A DNA stretch of 64,000 nucleotides from Variovorax guangxiensis (GTDB lineage Bacteria; Pseudomonadota; Gammaproteobacteria; Burkholderiales; Burkholderiaceae_C), in the NCBI RefSeq assembly GCF_003952165.1, contig NZ_RXFT01000002.1, forward strand, positions 310,001 through 374,000, written 5' to 3'. A program made the position numbers and the translations under genes. Position 1 is the stretch's first letter. The number at the start of each line of letters is the position of its first letter. The notes beneath the pieces are model-generated. The model was not told the origin of the DNA, did not search any database, and was given only the letters and a program-made list of their open reading frames with translations. Shown here piece by piece: positions 35,961 through 48,618 of this stretch.

Positions 35961-36797
35961 TCAGGCAGCGGGGCTTCGTTCGCGCAGCACCAGCGTCTGG
36001 GTGGCGAGGCCGATGGGCCCCTGCTCGTCGTAAAGGTAGGACGAGACCAGGCCCGCGCCGCCGCCATGCACCTCGGTGGCCGAGCGCAGGCCGATCCACT
36101 CGCCCTGCGGCACGCGGAACAGGTTCAGGCTCAGGTCGGCGTTGGTGAACAGGTAGCGCTCGGCCGGCAGAACCCAGCTCAGGCCGTTGCCGAAGTCGGC
36201 CGCCGCCGCGGCGCGCATGGCGGGCGAGGTGGCCGCGCCGTGCAAGAGCGGCACCGCGAGGCGGAACCATGCGGAGCAAGGGCCCGGCCGGGTCGAATCG
36301 CCCTCGGCGACGCGCGTCTCCATGGCCGTGCCGTAGAACGACGTGCCCTGTGGCAGGCCCGGAATGCGCACGCGCTCGGTGCAGTCGCGCGGCAGCGGCC
36401 GCAGCGGCTCCTGCGGCCAGCCCGGCAGGCCGGGCGGCAGCGCCAGCGACTGTCCCGCCAGCAGCAGCGCGTGCGCCCGCGCCACCAGTACCTCGCCTGC
36501 CAGCAGGTCGATGCCCACGCGCACCGTGGAGCGCGAGGACTGCACCTGCGTGCGCGTGACGAGCGGCGCCAGCGGCACCGGCTTCACCAGCTCGAGCGTG
36601 AGCCGCGCCAGCTGCCAGCCCGGCCCCGGCGCGGCGCGCTCGGCCACGTGCACCAGCAGCGCGGCGGGCGCGCCGCCATGCTGCGCGCGCGGGTCCCAGG
36701 GGCCGCGCGAGTGTTCGCTGGGAAGCCATGCGTCCTCGCCTTGCGAGGTGTAGACGGCGGGGCGGGATTCGTCGGAGTCGTCGGGGGCGTGGGCCAT
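35961..36797 (-). CDS. Acyl-CoA thioesterase family protein (double hotdog, TesB-like)
   Basis: A 278-residue protein with two hotdog halves. The first has GPWDPRAQHGGAPAALLVHVAE (about 32-53), and the second has GEWIGLRSATEVHGGGAGLVSSYLYDEQGPIGLATQTL near the end, the characteristic TesB-like C-terminus. It hydrolyses acyl-CoA thioesters. It is the first gene of a two-gene unit with the AidB-like dehydrogenase and is divergent from a TetR regulator. Confidence 0.87.
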   Translation of the reverse strand: MAHAPDDSDESRPAVYTSQGEDAWLPSEHSRGPWDPRAQHGGAPAALLVHVAERAAPGPGWQLARLTLELVKPVPLAPLVTRTQVQSSRSTVRVGIDLLAGEVLVARAHALLLAGQSLALPPGLPGWPQEPLRPLPRDCTERVRIPGLPQGTSFYGTAMETRVAEGDSTRPGPCSAWFRLAVPLLHGAATSPAMRAAAAADFGNGLSWVLPAERYLFTNADLSLNLFRVPQGEWIGLRSATEVHGGGAGLVSSYLYDEQGPIGLATQTLVLRERSPAA

Positions 36798-36872
36798 TGC
36801 AGAATGCCGTTCGATGGGTCCAAAAATTCTAGGAACAACCCGCCCGCGAGGTGTTCGGGTTCCGCCGCGCTG

Positions 36873-37502
36873 ATGGCGACCGCCCGCGCTCCGGCCGCCG
36901 CCCCGAGGCGCAAGCCGCGCCAGTCCCGCGCGCGCGCCACTTCGCAGGCGCTGCAGGAAGCCTTTGTTCGGCTTCTGGTCGAGAAGGGCTACGCCGCCAT
37001 CACCATCCGCGAGATCGTGTCGGTGGCCGGCACGGGGCTCGGCAGCTTCTACGAATACTTCGCGAGCAAGGAAGACCTGGCGCGCGTGTGCCTGCACCTG
37101 CGCTCCAAGGCGCTGCTGCTGGACATGCGCGCGGCCGTCGCCGCGCACGCGGGCCGGCCGCTCGTGCAGATCGTGGACGCGGTGATCGACGCGCAGCTGG
37201 AGGCGCACCGCGCGCAGCCCCTGGCCTGGGGCGCGCACTACCTGCTGGAGCGGCACCTCTCGGGCCCCGAGGCCTACCGCAAGATGTACGACCGCTTCGT
37301 GGCCGAGTGGGTGGGCGTGCTCGACGCGGCCATCGACCTGTCGCCGGACTGCCAGAAGAAGGAAGTCGCCCGCGTGTGCCAGACCATCATCTACGGCCTG
37401 TTCGCGCACCTGCACATCGGCACGGGCGGGCGGCCCGACCTGCAGGCGCTGTCACGGCAGCTGCGTGCCGCGCTGCATGGCTACCTGAAGGGCGTGGCCT
37501 GA
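36873..37502 (+). CDS. TetR-family regulator
   Basis: A 209-residue protein with helix-turn-helix AITIREIVSVAGTGLGSFYEYFASKEDLA at about residues 41-69 and a helical ligand domain. The 36873 ATG is chosen because an earlier in-frame ATG (36804) would leave only six bases to the divergent thioesterase start and no room for a promoter. It is the likely repressor of the thioesterase/acyl-CoA dehydrogenase pair. Confidence 0.88.
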   Translation: MATARAPAAAPRRKPRQSRARATSQALQEAFVRLLVEKGYAAITIREIVSVAGTGLGSFYEYFASKEDLARVCLHLRSKALLLDMRAAVAAHAGRPLVQIVDAVIDAQLEAHRAQPLAWGAHYLLERHLSGPEAYRKMYDRFVAEWVGVLDAAIDLSPDCQKKEVARVCQTIIYGLFAHLHIGTGGRPDLQALSRQLRAALHGYLKGVA

Positions 37503-37509
37503 ACGAGGG

Positions 37510-37701
37510 TCAGCGCGGGCTGCTGCTGTTCTTGTAGCCGCTGACGCTGGCGTCGATGGTGCCGAACACCGTGACGCCGCTGCCGCTGGTTGGCGTCGCG
37601 GCCGAGGAACCGGGGGTGCCGGCGGAACCCGTGCCGGCGCAGCCCGTGGCCAGCACGCCCATTGCGATCGCGAATGCGGCGGCGATGAAAGACGACTTCA
37701 A
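37510..37701 (-). CDS. Small predicted lipoprotein with a porin-like strand
   Basis: A 63-residue frame with a TTG start at 37701 and AGGAG seven nt upstream. The signal peptide has a Lys start and a hydrophobic core ending LATGCAG, a plausible lipobox with Cys21. The mature part is Gly/Ser/Thr-rich and then reads SGVTVFGTIDASVSGYKN, strikingly like the first beta-strand of Burkholderiales general porins (SSVTLFG-x-x-D-type). There is no room for a barrel. Coding is supported by the ribosome-binding site and the signal peptide. Confidence 0.68.
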   Translation of the reverse strand: MKSSFIAAAFAIAMGVLATGCAGTGSAGTPGSSAATPTSGSGVTVFGTIDASVSGYKNSSSPR

Positions 37702-37828
37702 CGGAATCTCCTGGATGGTGGGGTCTGGGCCACTATAGGCCCGGCGGCCGGGACGGCCTGTAACAAACAGACCCGGCGCCGACAGGGTTGTTGACGGCGC
37801 CGCCCTGCCCGGCGTCCTGCCCGGTGCC

Positions 37829-41782
<3,954 letters not shown>

Positions 41783-41796
41783 TCAGGCCGGCGCCG

Positions 41797-41866
41797 GGCC
41801 GCCCCAAGGCGGCCTGCGGCCCCCTCGGGGGGCAGCGACGACACGCAGTGCAGGAGCGTGGGGGCC
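41797..41866. repeat. Comamonad-type GC-rich palindromic intergenic repeat
   Basis: A 70-bp element with several nested inverted repeats: GGCCGCC/GGCGGCC at 41799-41813 and CCCCCTCGGGGGG at 41820-41832, ending GTGGGGGCC. Elements with CCCCCTCGGGGGGCAGCG followed by GTGGGGGCC are, from memory, dispersed in Comamonadaceae intergenic DNA. It lies in the topB/SET divergent gap. Copy number cannot be judged from one window. Confidence 0.6.
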
Positions 41867-41885
41867 ACATACAATCTGCGGCTTC

Positions 41886-41922
41886 CGCGTGCGCACGCGC
41901 ACACGCGCATGTGTGTGCATAT
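41886..41922. promoter_or_regulatory. 37-bp alternating pyrimidine-purine tract (potential Z-DNA) before the SET gene
   Basis: Every base from 41886 to 41922 alternates pyrimidine-purine without a break, mainly CG, CA/TG and TA steps. It contains GTGCGCAC (41889-41896) and TGTGTGTG-type runs. It ends 21 nt before the SET-domain ATG, so it overlaps the likely promoter spacer, with TATT at 41920-41923 as part of a -10. Tracts of this kind flip to Z-DNA under negative supercoiling. Confidence 0.8.
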
Positions 41923-41943
41923 TCAAACTAACAGACTTCGGCG

Positions 41944-42642
41944 ATGCCTTCCAAATCCCCACTTCCGGCCGGTCGTGATACGCAGGCCACCGCGCTCCCC
42001 GAGGCGGACGCGCAGCCCGGCAAGGATCGTTCCGGCGGCCGCCGCATCCAGATGCGGCGCTCCGATGTCCACGGCAACGGCGTGTTCGCCGTGCAGGACC
42101 TGGCCGAAGGCGAGACGCTGATCGAATACAAGGGCGAAGTCATCAGCTGGAAGGAGGCGCTGCGCCGCCATCCGCACGACCCGACCCAGCCGAACCACAC
42201 TTTCTACTTCCACATCGACGACGGCCGCGTGATCGACGGCAACGTCAAGGGCAACGATGCACGATGGATCAACCACTCGTGCGAGCCGAACTGCGAAGCC
42301 GACGAAGTCGATGGGCGCGTTTATATCAAGGCGCTGCGCAACATCGCCGCCGGCGAGGAGCTCAACTACGACTACGGCCTGATCATCGACGAGCCGTACA
42401 CGCCCAAGCTGCTTTCCGAATTTCCCTGCTGGTGCGGCTCGGAGCAGTGCCGCGGCACGCTGCTGACACCCAAGGATGAGGACGAGGAAAAGAAAAAGAA
42501 GAAGAAGGCAAAGAAAAAAGCCGAAAAGAAAAAGGCCGAGAAAAAAGAAGCGAAGAAAAAGGAAGCCAAAAAGGCCGAAAAGAAGGCTGAGGCGAAAGCG
42601 GAAAAGAAATCCGCGAAGAAAGACAAGTCCGCAAAGGACTGA
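41944..42642 (+). CDS. SET-domain protein-lysine methyltransferase with lysine-rich tail
   Basis: A 232-residue protein. The SET domain (about 33-155) has HGNGVFAVQDL, YKGEVI, the cofactor motif RWINHSCEPNCEAD near residue 108 and GEELNYDYG near 138. A post-SET zinc motif CWCGSEQCRG is near 162. Residues 175-232 are almost only Lys, Glu and Ala, like histone H1 tails. It would transfer methyl groups from S-adenosylmethionine to protein lysines. It is divergent from topB and three bases before birA. The tail coding region is strongly A-rich against its neighbours. Confidence 0.92.
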   Translation: MPSKSPLPAGRDTQATALPEADAQPGKDRSGGRRIQMRRSDVHGNGVFAVQDLAEGETLIEYKGEVISWKEALRRHPHDPTQPNHTFYFHIDDGRVIDGNVKGNDARWINHSCEPNCEADEVDGRVYIKALRNIAAGEELNYDYGLIIDEPYTPKLLSEFPCWCGSEQCRGTLLTPKDEDEEKKKKKKAKKKAEKKKAEKKEAKKKEAKKAEKKAEAKAEKKSAKKDKSAKD

Positions 42643-42644
42643 CC

Positions 42645-43460
42645 ATGAGCAACAGCAGCACCGCCGACTGGTTCCAGGACCGGATCGCCGCGTCGGTCGC
42701 GCCGCTGGTGCCCGGCTTCGCGGTCGAGGCGGTGGCGGAAATAGATTCCACCAACACCGAGCTGATGCGCCGCGCGCGCGCCGGCCGCGTCGAGCCCGTG
42801 CTGCTCGTGGCCGAGCGCCAGACGGCCGGGCGCGGCCGGCTCGGGCGCCCCTGGCAGAGCGGTGCGCAGCAGGATGCGGCTGTCTCGCTGACCTTCTCGC
42901 TGGGCATGCCGCTCGCACCCGCCGACTGGTCGGGCCTGTCGCTGGCCGTCGGCGTGGCGGTGGCCGAGGGGCTCGACCCCTCGGGCGCGCACAAGATCGG
43001 CCTCAAGTGGCCCAACGACGTGTGGGTCGACGACCGCAAGCTGGTCGGCATCCTCATCGAAACCGCCCTGCCCTCCGACGGCGGCCCGGATGCGTCGCGC
43101 TATGTGGTGATCGGCATCGGCATCAACATCGGCGCGCGCGAGGGCGACGGCATGCGCACGCCGCCGGCATGGCTGCACCAGTGGCGTCCCGGAGCCAGTG
43201 CTCCCGAGGTGCTGGCCGAACTGGCCGAGCCTCTGGTGCGGACGGTGCTCGACTTCGAGGCCCGCGGCTTTGCTCCTTTCGCCGAACGTTTTGCCGCGCG
43301 CGACGTGCTGCGCGGGCGCGAGGTGGCGCTCAGCGACGGCACCGCAGGCCTGTGCGAGGGCGTGGCCTGGGGCGGCGAACTGCAGGTGCGCACCGACGCC
43401 GGCCTGCAGCTCATTTCCAGCGATGAAGTGAGCGTGCGCCCTCGCGGCATGTCTTTCTGA
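42645..43460 (+). CDS. birA: Biotin-[acetyl-CoA-carboxylase] ligase
   Basis: A 271-residue monofunctional ligase without the N-terminal DNA-binding domain of E. coli BirA. The biotinyl-AMP loop GRGRLGRPW is near residue 63, the catalytic KWPNDVW near 122, and the small C-terminal SH3-like domain is GREVALSDGTAGLCEGVAW. It attaches biotin to the AccB carrier protein. It starts two bases after the SET gene stop, so both share a transcript. Confidence 0.93.
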   Translation: MSNSSTADWFQDRIAASVAPLVPGFAVEAVAEIDSTNTELMRRARAGRVEPVLLVAERQTAGRGRLGRPWQSGAQQDAAVSLTFSLGMPLAPADWSGLSLAVGVAVAEGLDPSGAHKIGLKWPNDVWVDDRKLVGILIETALPSDGGPDASRYVVIGIGINIGAREGDGMRTPPAWLHQWRPGASAPEVLAELAEPLVRTVLDFEARGFAPFAERFAARDVLRGREVALSDGTAGLCEGVAWGGELQVRTDAGLQLISSDEVSVRPRGMSF

Positions 43461-43468
43461 CTGTCACG

Positions 43469-43669
43469 ATGAAGCTGCGCCTGCTCCTCGTCGTCCTGTT
43501 GCTGGCCAATGCCGGCTACTTCCTCTGGGCGCGCGGCGATCTCGCGGGCTTCGGGCTTGCGCCGGCCAGCCTCGCGGAGCGCGAGCCGCAGCGCATGGCG
43601 CGGCAGATCCACCCCGAGTGGCTGCAGATCCGCAAGGAAGCGCCGAAGGCCGCCGCGCCGGCGCCCTGA
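43469..43669 (+). CDS. Small single-pass membrane protein, 66 residues
   Basis: One N-terminal hydrophobic helix (LRLLLVVLLLANAGYFLW, residues 3-20) is followed by a periplasmic-type hydrophilic tail ending in Ala/Pro. It starts eight bases after birA. Similar N-termini occur on SPOR-domain proteins of comamonads, but the SPOR domain itself is absent here. Function unknown; coding is likely from position and the clean helix. Confidence 0.72.
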   Translation: MKLRLLLVVLLLANAGYFLWARGDLAGFGLAPASLAEREPQRMARQIHPEWLQIRKEAPKAAAPAP

Positions 43670-43687
43670 CGAACTCCCGCTGCCGTC

Positions 43688-45130
43688 TCAGGACGGCTGC
43701 TCGCCTTCGAATCGCACCGTGAAGAGCGCGCCCGGCGGCTGCTTGCCGGGATGCGCGTCTTCCAGCTTCACCTGCGCGCGGTGCTGGTTCGCGATCTCCA
43801 GCACGATCGGCAGGCCCAGCCCCGAGCCGTCGGCCTCGTTGCCGAGCACGCGGTAGAAGGGCTCGAACACCAGTTCGCGGTCGGCCTCGGCGATGCCGGG
43901 GCCGTTGTCCTCCACCTGCAGCAGCAGCACGTGGCCGAAGGGGTCGGCCAGCACGCGCACGGTGATCAGGCCGGGGCGCTCGGGCGTCGAGGGCGTGTAG
44001 TTGATGGCGTTGTCGACCAGGTTGCGCACCAGCTCCTTCAGCAGCGTGGCGTTGCCGTCGAACACCACGCCCGGCGCGCCGGGCTCGACGCCGTCGTAGC
44101 CCAGGTCGATGCGCTTCTCGATGGCGCGCGGCACCGCCTCGCGCACCACCTCGATGGTCAGCTTCGCGAGGTCGCAGGGCTGGTGATGCGCGTTGGCGCT
44201 GTTGCCCTCGGCGCGCGCCAGCGACAGCAGCTGGTTCACCGTGTGCGTGGCGCGCTTGCTCGCGCGGCCGATCTGCTTGAGCGACTGCTTCAGCTCGTCG
44301 GCGTTGGCGCCCTCGCGCTGCGCCAGGTCGGCCTGCATGCGAAGCCCCGCCAGCGGCGTCTTCAACTGGTGCGCCGCGTCGGCCAGGAAGCGCTTCTGGG
44401 TGCCGATGGAGTCGTTGAGCTTGTCCAGCAGCTCGTTCACCGAGGACACCAGCGGCACCACTTCCAGCGGCACCGAGGATTCGTCCAGCGGGCTCAGGTC
44501 GCCCGGGCGGCGCTCGCGGATGCGCGCCTCCACCACCGACAGCGGCTTGATGCCGCGCACCAGCGCCAGCCAGATCAGCAGCACCGCCAGCGGCAGGATG
44601 GCGAACTGCGGCAGCAGCACGCCCTTGATGATCTCGGCCGCCAGCACCGACTGCTTCTCGCGCGTCTCGGCCAGCTGCAGCAGCGTGGGCGGCACGTCGT
44701 CGGTGCCGCTGGCGATCCACATCGAGGCCACGCGCACCGGCTGGCCGTGCACGTCGCTGTTGTGCAGGAAGACCTGGCCGGGCGGCAGCGGCTCGTCGAG
44801 GCCGGGCTGCGGGATGTCGCGCTCGCCGCTGAGCAGGTTGTCGTAACCGTCGAGCAGCTGGTAGTAGACGTGGCCGGTCTCGTCGGCGCGCAGGATCTCG
44901 CGCGCCGACTGCGAGAGCACGAACTGCGCGTGTCCCTCCTTCACCGTCACCAGCTCGGCCAGCGCCTTCACGTTGTGCTCCAGCGCGCGGTCGTAGGGCG
45001 CGTTGGCGATGCCCTGCGCCACCAGCCAGGTGACGCCGATGCTCACCGGCACCAGCAGCAGCAGCGGCGTGAGCATCCAGTCGAGGATCTCGCCGAACAG
45101 GGAGCGCTGCGCGCGCTGGAACAACTTCAT
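43688..45130 (-). CDS. Sensor histidine kinase, TctE-like
   Basis: A 480-residue membrane kinase. Helices at about 16-38 and 172-194 flank a periplasmic 2CSK_N-type sensor. The phospho-accepting His is in DAAHQLKTPLAGL near residue 253, with an N box VDNAIN, G1 VEDNGPGI and G2 GSGLGLPI. The sensor type is that of TctE, which controls tricarboxylate uptake; three Bug receptors in this window fit that theme, but no target is shown. It follows its response regulator after 55 bp. Confidence 0.92.
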   Translation of the reverse strand: MKLFQRAQRSLFGEILDWMLTPLLLLVPVSIGVTWLVAQGIANAPYDRALEHNVKALAELVTVKEGHAQFVLSQSAREILRADETGHVYYQLLDGYDNLLSGERDIPQPGLDEPLPPGQVFLHNSDVHGQPVRVASMWIASGTDDVPPTLLQLAETREKQSVLAAEIIKGVLLPQFAILPLAVLLIWLALVRGIKPLSVVEARIRERRPGDLSPLDESSVPLEVVPLVSSVNELLDKLNDSIGTQKRFLADAAHQLKTPLAGLRMQADLAQREGANADELKQSLKQIGRASKRATHTVNQLLSLARAEGNSANAHHQPCDLAKLTIEVVREAVPRAIEKRIDLGYDGVEPGAPGVVFDGNATLLKELVRNLVDNAINYTPSTPERPGLITVRVLADPFGHVLLLQVEDNGPGIAEADRELVFEPFYRVLGNEADGSGLGLPIVLEIANQHRAQVKLEDAHPGKQPPGALFTVRFEGEQPS

Positions 45131-45185
45131 CGCGCCGATTCCTCCGGCGTGCCGCCGCCCGCGCGTGGCGGCTGCCGTGTGGTCG

Positions 45186-45857
45186 TCACTGGATCTTTTC
45201 GAGGCAGTAGCCCAGCCCGCGCACCGTCGCGATGCGCACCGGGCCCTTCTCGATCTTCTTGCGCAGCCGGTGGATGTAGACCTCGATGGCGTTGAGGCTC
45301 ACCTCCTCGCCCCATTCGCACAGCCGGTCGACCAGCTGGTCCTTGCTCACCAGCCGGCCGGCGCGCTGCAGCAGCACTTCGAGCAGGCCGAGTTCGCGCG
45401 CCGAGAGTTCGATCATCTTGCCGTCGATGGTGGCCACGCGGCCGGCCTGGTCGTACACCAGCGGGCCGTGGCGGATGGTGTTGCTGGTGGCGCCCATGCC
45501 GCGCCGCGTGAGGGCGCGCACGCGTGCCTCGAGCTCCTGCAGGCTGAAGGGCTTGGCCATGTAGTCGTCGGCGCCGTGGTCGAGGCCCTTGACGCGCTCC
45601 TCCACGCTGTCGGCGGCGGTGAGCACCAGCACCGGCAGCTGCGAGCCGCGCGCGCGCAGCCGCTTGAGGATCTCGATGCCGTGCAGGCTGGGCAGCCCGA
45701 GGTCGAGGATCAGCAGGTCGAATTCGTCATGGGTCATGAGCGCGGTGTCGGCCTGCGAGCCGTTGGCCACGTGGTCGACCGCCGCGCCCGAGGTGCGCAG
45801 GCTGCGCAGCAGGGCATCGGCCAGCACCTGGTCGTCTTCGGCAATCAGAATCCGCAT
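45186..45857 (-). CDS. OmpR/TctD-like response regulator
   Basis: A 223-residue protein. The receiver has an acidic pocket EDD near residue 7, phospho-Asp in LLILDLGLP near 52, and Lys in YMAKPFS near 101. The winged helix ends HRLRKKIEKGPVRIATVRGLGY, the OmpR-family recognition helix and wing. It forms a two-component system with the downstream kinase. The MarR gene lies 72 bp upstream on the same strand and may be in the same unit. Confidence 0.93.
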   Translation of the reverse strand: MRILIAEDDQVLADALLRSLRTSGAAVDHVANGSQADTALMTHDEFDLLILDLGLPSLHGIEILKRLRARGSQLPVLVLTAADSVEERVKGLDHGADDYMAKPFSLQELEARVRALTRRGMGATSNTIRHGPLVYDQAGRVATIDGKMIELSARELGLLEVLLQRAGRLVSKDQLVDRLCEWGEEVSLNAIEVYIHRLRKKIEKGPVRIATVRGLGYCLEKIQ

Positions 45858-45929
45858 GCGTCACCTCCGGCCTGTTTCAGGTGTCGGGCGTCCTCGGGGC
45901 GCCGTTCACGGTTGTCTCTTCGCAGGAGT

Positions 45930-46415
45930 CTAGCCCGCCGTATAGGCTTCGAGTCCGATGGTTACCACGGTGGCGATCTCGTCGCCCACGCTGCTCCTGA
46001 ACTCCTTCTCGGCCTGCGTCACCGCGCCGCGGAAGGCGTCCAACCAGGCGAGCCCGTCGGCGGTGAAGAGCACGCGCCGCGCCCGCGCGTCCAGCGGATC
46101 GGGCCCGCGCGTGACCAGTCCCCAGGCCTCGCACTGGTCGACCAGTGCGCCCATCGCCTGCTTGGTCATGCCGGCGCGCTCGGCCAGTTCGGTGAGGCGC
46201 GAGCCCTCGCGCGACAGGTGCCGCGTGATGTGGATGTGCGCCGCGCTCACCTGCGCGCGCGCCGCGAGGTTCGACAGGGCCAGCGGCACTTCGACGTCGT
46301 GCGCCATCAGTTCCAGCACGCGCTCGTCGAAGCGGCGCATGGCGTGGCCCAGCAGGCGGCCCAGGTGGGTCTGGCGCCAGGCGTCCTGGTCGGCGGGAAA
46401 GGGGGCTTCGGCCAT
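45930..46415 (-). CDS. MarR-family transcriptional regulator
   Basis: A 161-residue protein with the MarR winged helix. LTELAERAGMTKQAMGALVDQCE (residues about 76-98) is the recognition helix, and the wing is TRGPDPLDARARRVLFTADG. It is divergent from recA. No enzyme target is adjacent; it may regulate itself or the two-component genes downstream. Confidence 0.9.
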   Translation of the reverse strand: MAEAPFPADQDAWRQTHLGRLLGHAMRRFDERVLELMAHDVEVPLALSNLAARAQVSAAHIHITRHLSREGSRLTELAERAGMTKQAMGALVDQCEAWGLVTRGPDPLDARARRVLFTADGLAWLDAFRGAVTQAEKEFRSSVGDEIATVVTIGLEAYTAG

Positions 46416-46452
46416 GGCGCCGAATGGTAAAGCAAACTGACCAAAAAACAGG

Positions 46453-46499
46453 TTTACGTCGAGGAATCAGCCCCTACACTACTGTTCAAGCATCCAGCC
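46453..46499 (+). promoter_or_regulatory. recA promoter with candidate LexA box
   Basis: TTTACG (46453-46458), a 16-bp spacer and TACACT (46475-46480) form a promoter. Immediately downstream, TACTGTTCAAGCATCCAGCC (46480-46499) matches the CTGT-N8-ACAG LexA box with one mismatch (CCAG). Its position over the transcript start is right for SOS repression. Confidence 0.6.
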
Positions 46500-46561
46500 T
46501 GTAGTTAAACGCAGATGGATGGTGTCACACACAAGCCATTGATCTTCAAGGAGTTTTTCAC

Positions 46562-47665
<1,104 letters not shown>

Positions 47666-47673
47666 CCAGTCAG

Positions 47674-47697
47674 GGCGCGGCTCTCCGGGGCCGCGCC
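47674..47697 (+). terminator. recA-recX intercistronic hairpin without T-run
   Basis: Perfect 8-bp arms GGCGCGGC (47674-47681) and GCCGCGCC (47690-47697) enclose an 8-nt loop, between the recA stop and the recX start. There is no U-tract, so it is likely a partial terminator or processing element that keeps recX low, as known for E. coli recA-recX. Confidence 0.65.
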
Positions 47698-47708
47698 GGC
47701 GACCCCGC

Positions 47709-48173
47709 ATGGCATTCGACGCCCCATCCCTCAAAGGCCGCGCGCTGCGCCTGCTGAGCCAGCGCGAGCATTCGCGCGCAGAGCTGGAGCGCAAGCTGGC
47801 GAAGCACGAGGAAGAGCCCGGCACGCTGGCGAAGGCGCTCGATGAACTGGAGGCCAAGGACTTCATCAGCGAGCCGCGCGTGGTGGCTTCGGTGCTGCAC
47901 CAGCGCGCGGCCAGTTCGGGCGCGCTGCGGGTGAGGCAGGAACTGCAGGCCAGGGGCATCGCGCCCCAAGCCGTCGCCGAGGCGGTGGCCAGCCTGCAGG
48001 AAACAGAGGTCGAGCGCGCCACGGCCGTCTGGCGCCGCCGATTCGACGCTCCGCCCGCCGATGCGAAGGAGCGCGCGAAGCAGATGCGATTCCTGATGGC
48101 GCGCGGCTTCTCCGGCGCCGTCGTCTCCAAGGTGCTCAGGAGCGATTTCGATGAAGCAGCACAAGAGCAGTGA
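47709..48173 (+). CDS. recX: Regulatory protein RecX
   Basis: A 154-residue all-helical protein built of three-helix RecX repeats, with [23 protein letters not shown] near the N-terminus and [16 protein letters not shown] near the end. RecX inhibits RecA filament growth. The ATG at 47709 is the first in-frame start after the hairpin. Its last 23 bases overlap the next gene. Confidence 0.93.
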   Translation: MAFDAPSLKGRALRLLSQREHSRAELERKLAKHEEEPGTLAKALDELEAKDFISEPRVVASVLHQRAASSGALRVRQELQARGIAPQAVAEAVASLQETEVERATAVWRRRFDAPPADAKERAKQMRFLMARGFSGAVVSKVLRSDFDEAAQEQ

Positions 48174-48585
48174 AGAGGGCGCGGCGCAGTCCCGCGTCAT
48201 CACGCAGCGCGTCGCTTGCGAGTGGCGCCGCGCCTATGTGCTGGCGGCCGATCCGAGGCGGCTTCCCGAATGGGCCAGTGGCCTCGCGAAAAGCGCGCTG
48301 GTACCGCACGGCGACCACTGGATCGTGCGCACGCCCGAGAGTGGCGAAGCCCGCATGCGCTTCGCGCCGCGCAATGACTTCGGCGTGCTCGACCACTGGG
48401 TGGCGCCCGAAGGCGTGCCCGAGGTCTACCTGCCGTTGCGCGTGATCGGCGTCGCGCCGGATGCCTGCGAGCTGCAGTTCACGCTGCTGCGCCAGCCGCA
48501 CATGGACGACGCGGCCTTCGAGCGCGACGCGCAGTGGATCGCCCGCGACCTGCGGACCCTGCGCGACCTGCTCGAGGCAGATTGA
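48151..48585 (+). CDS. SRPBCC/polyketide-cyclase-like protein, 144 residues
   Basis: A soluble protein whose pattern of [29 protein letters not shown] (about 20-48), then [16 protein letters not shown], resembles START/SRPBCC lipid- or aromatic-binding folds. It overlaps recX by 23 bp and so is translated from the recA-recX transcript. It has no known link to repair. Function unknown. Confidence 0.78.
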   Translation: MKQHKSSEEGAAQSRVITQRVACEWRRAYVLAADPRRLPEWASGLAKSALVPHGDHWIVRTPESGEARMRFAPRNDFGVLDHWVAPEGVPEVYLPLRVIGVAPDACELQFTLLRQPHMDDAAFERDAQWIARDLRTLRDLLEAD

Positions 48586-48618
48586 CTGTCCGATCGCAGG
48601 CGCGGCGGCCGGCGGCGC

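Noticed and set aside
36804..36872. Earlier TetR start at 36804
   Set aside because: It would leave only six bases between divergent start codons and no room for promoters.
42480..42640. Possible frameshift or sequencing artefact in the A-rich SET tail
   Set aside because: The frame stays open to a stop three bases before birA with a consistent K/E/A pattern, so it is real coding sequence.
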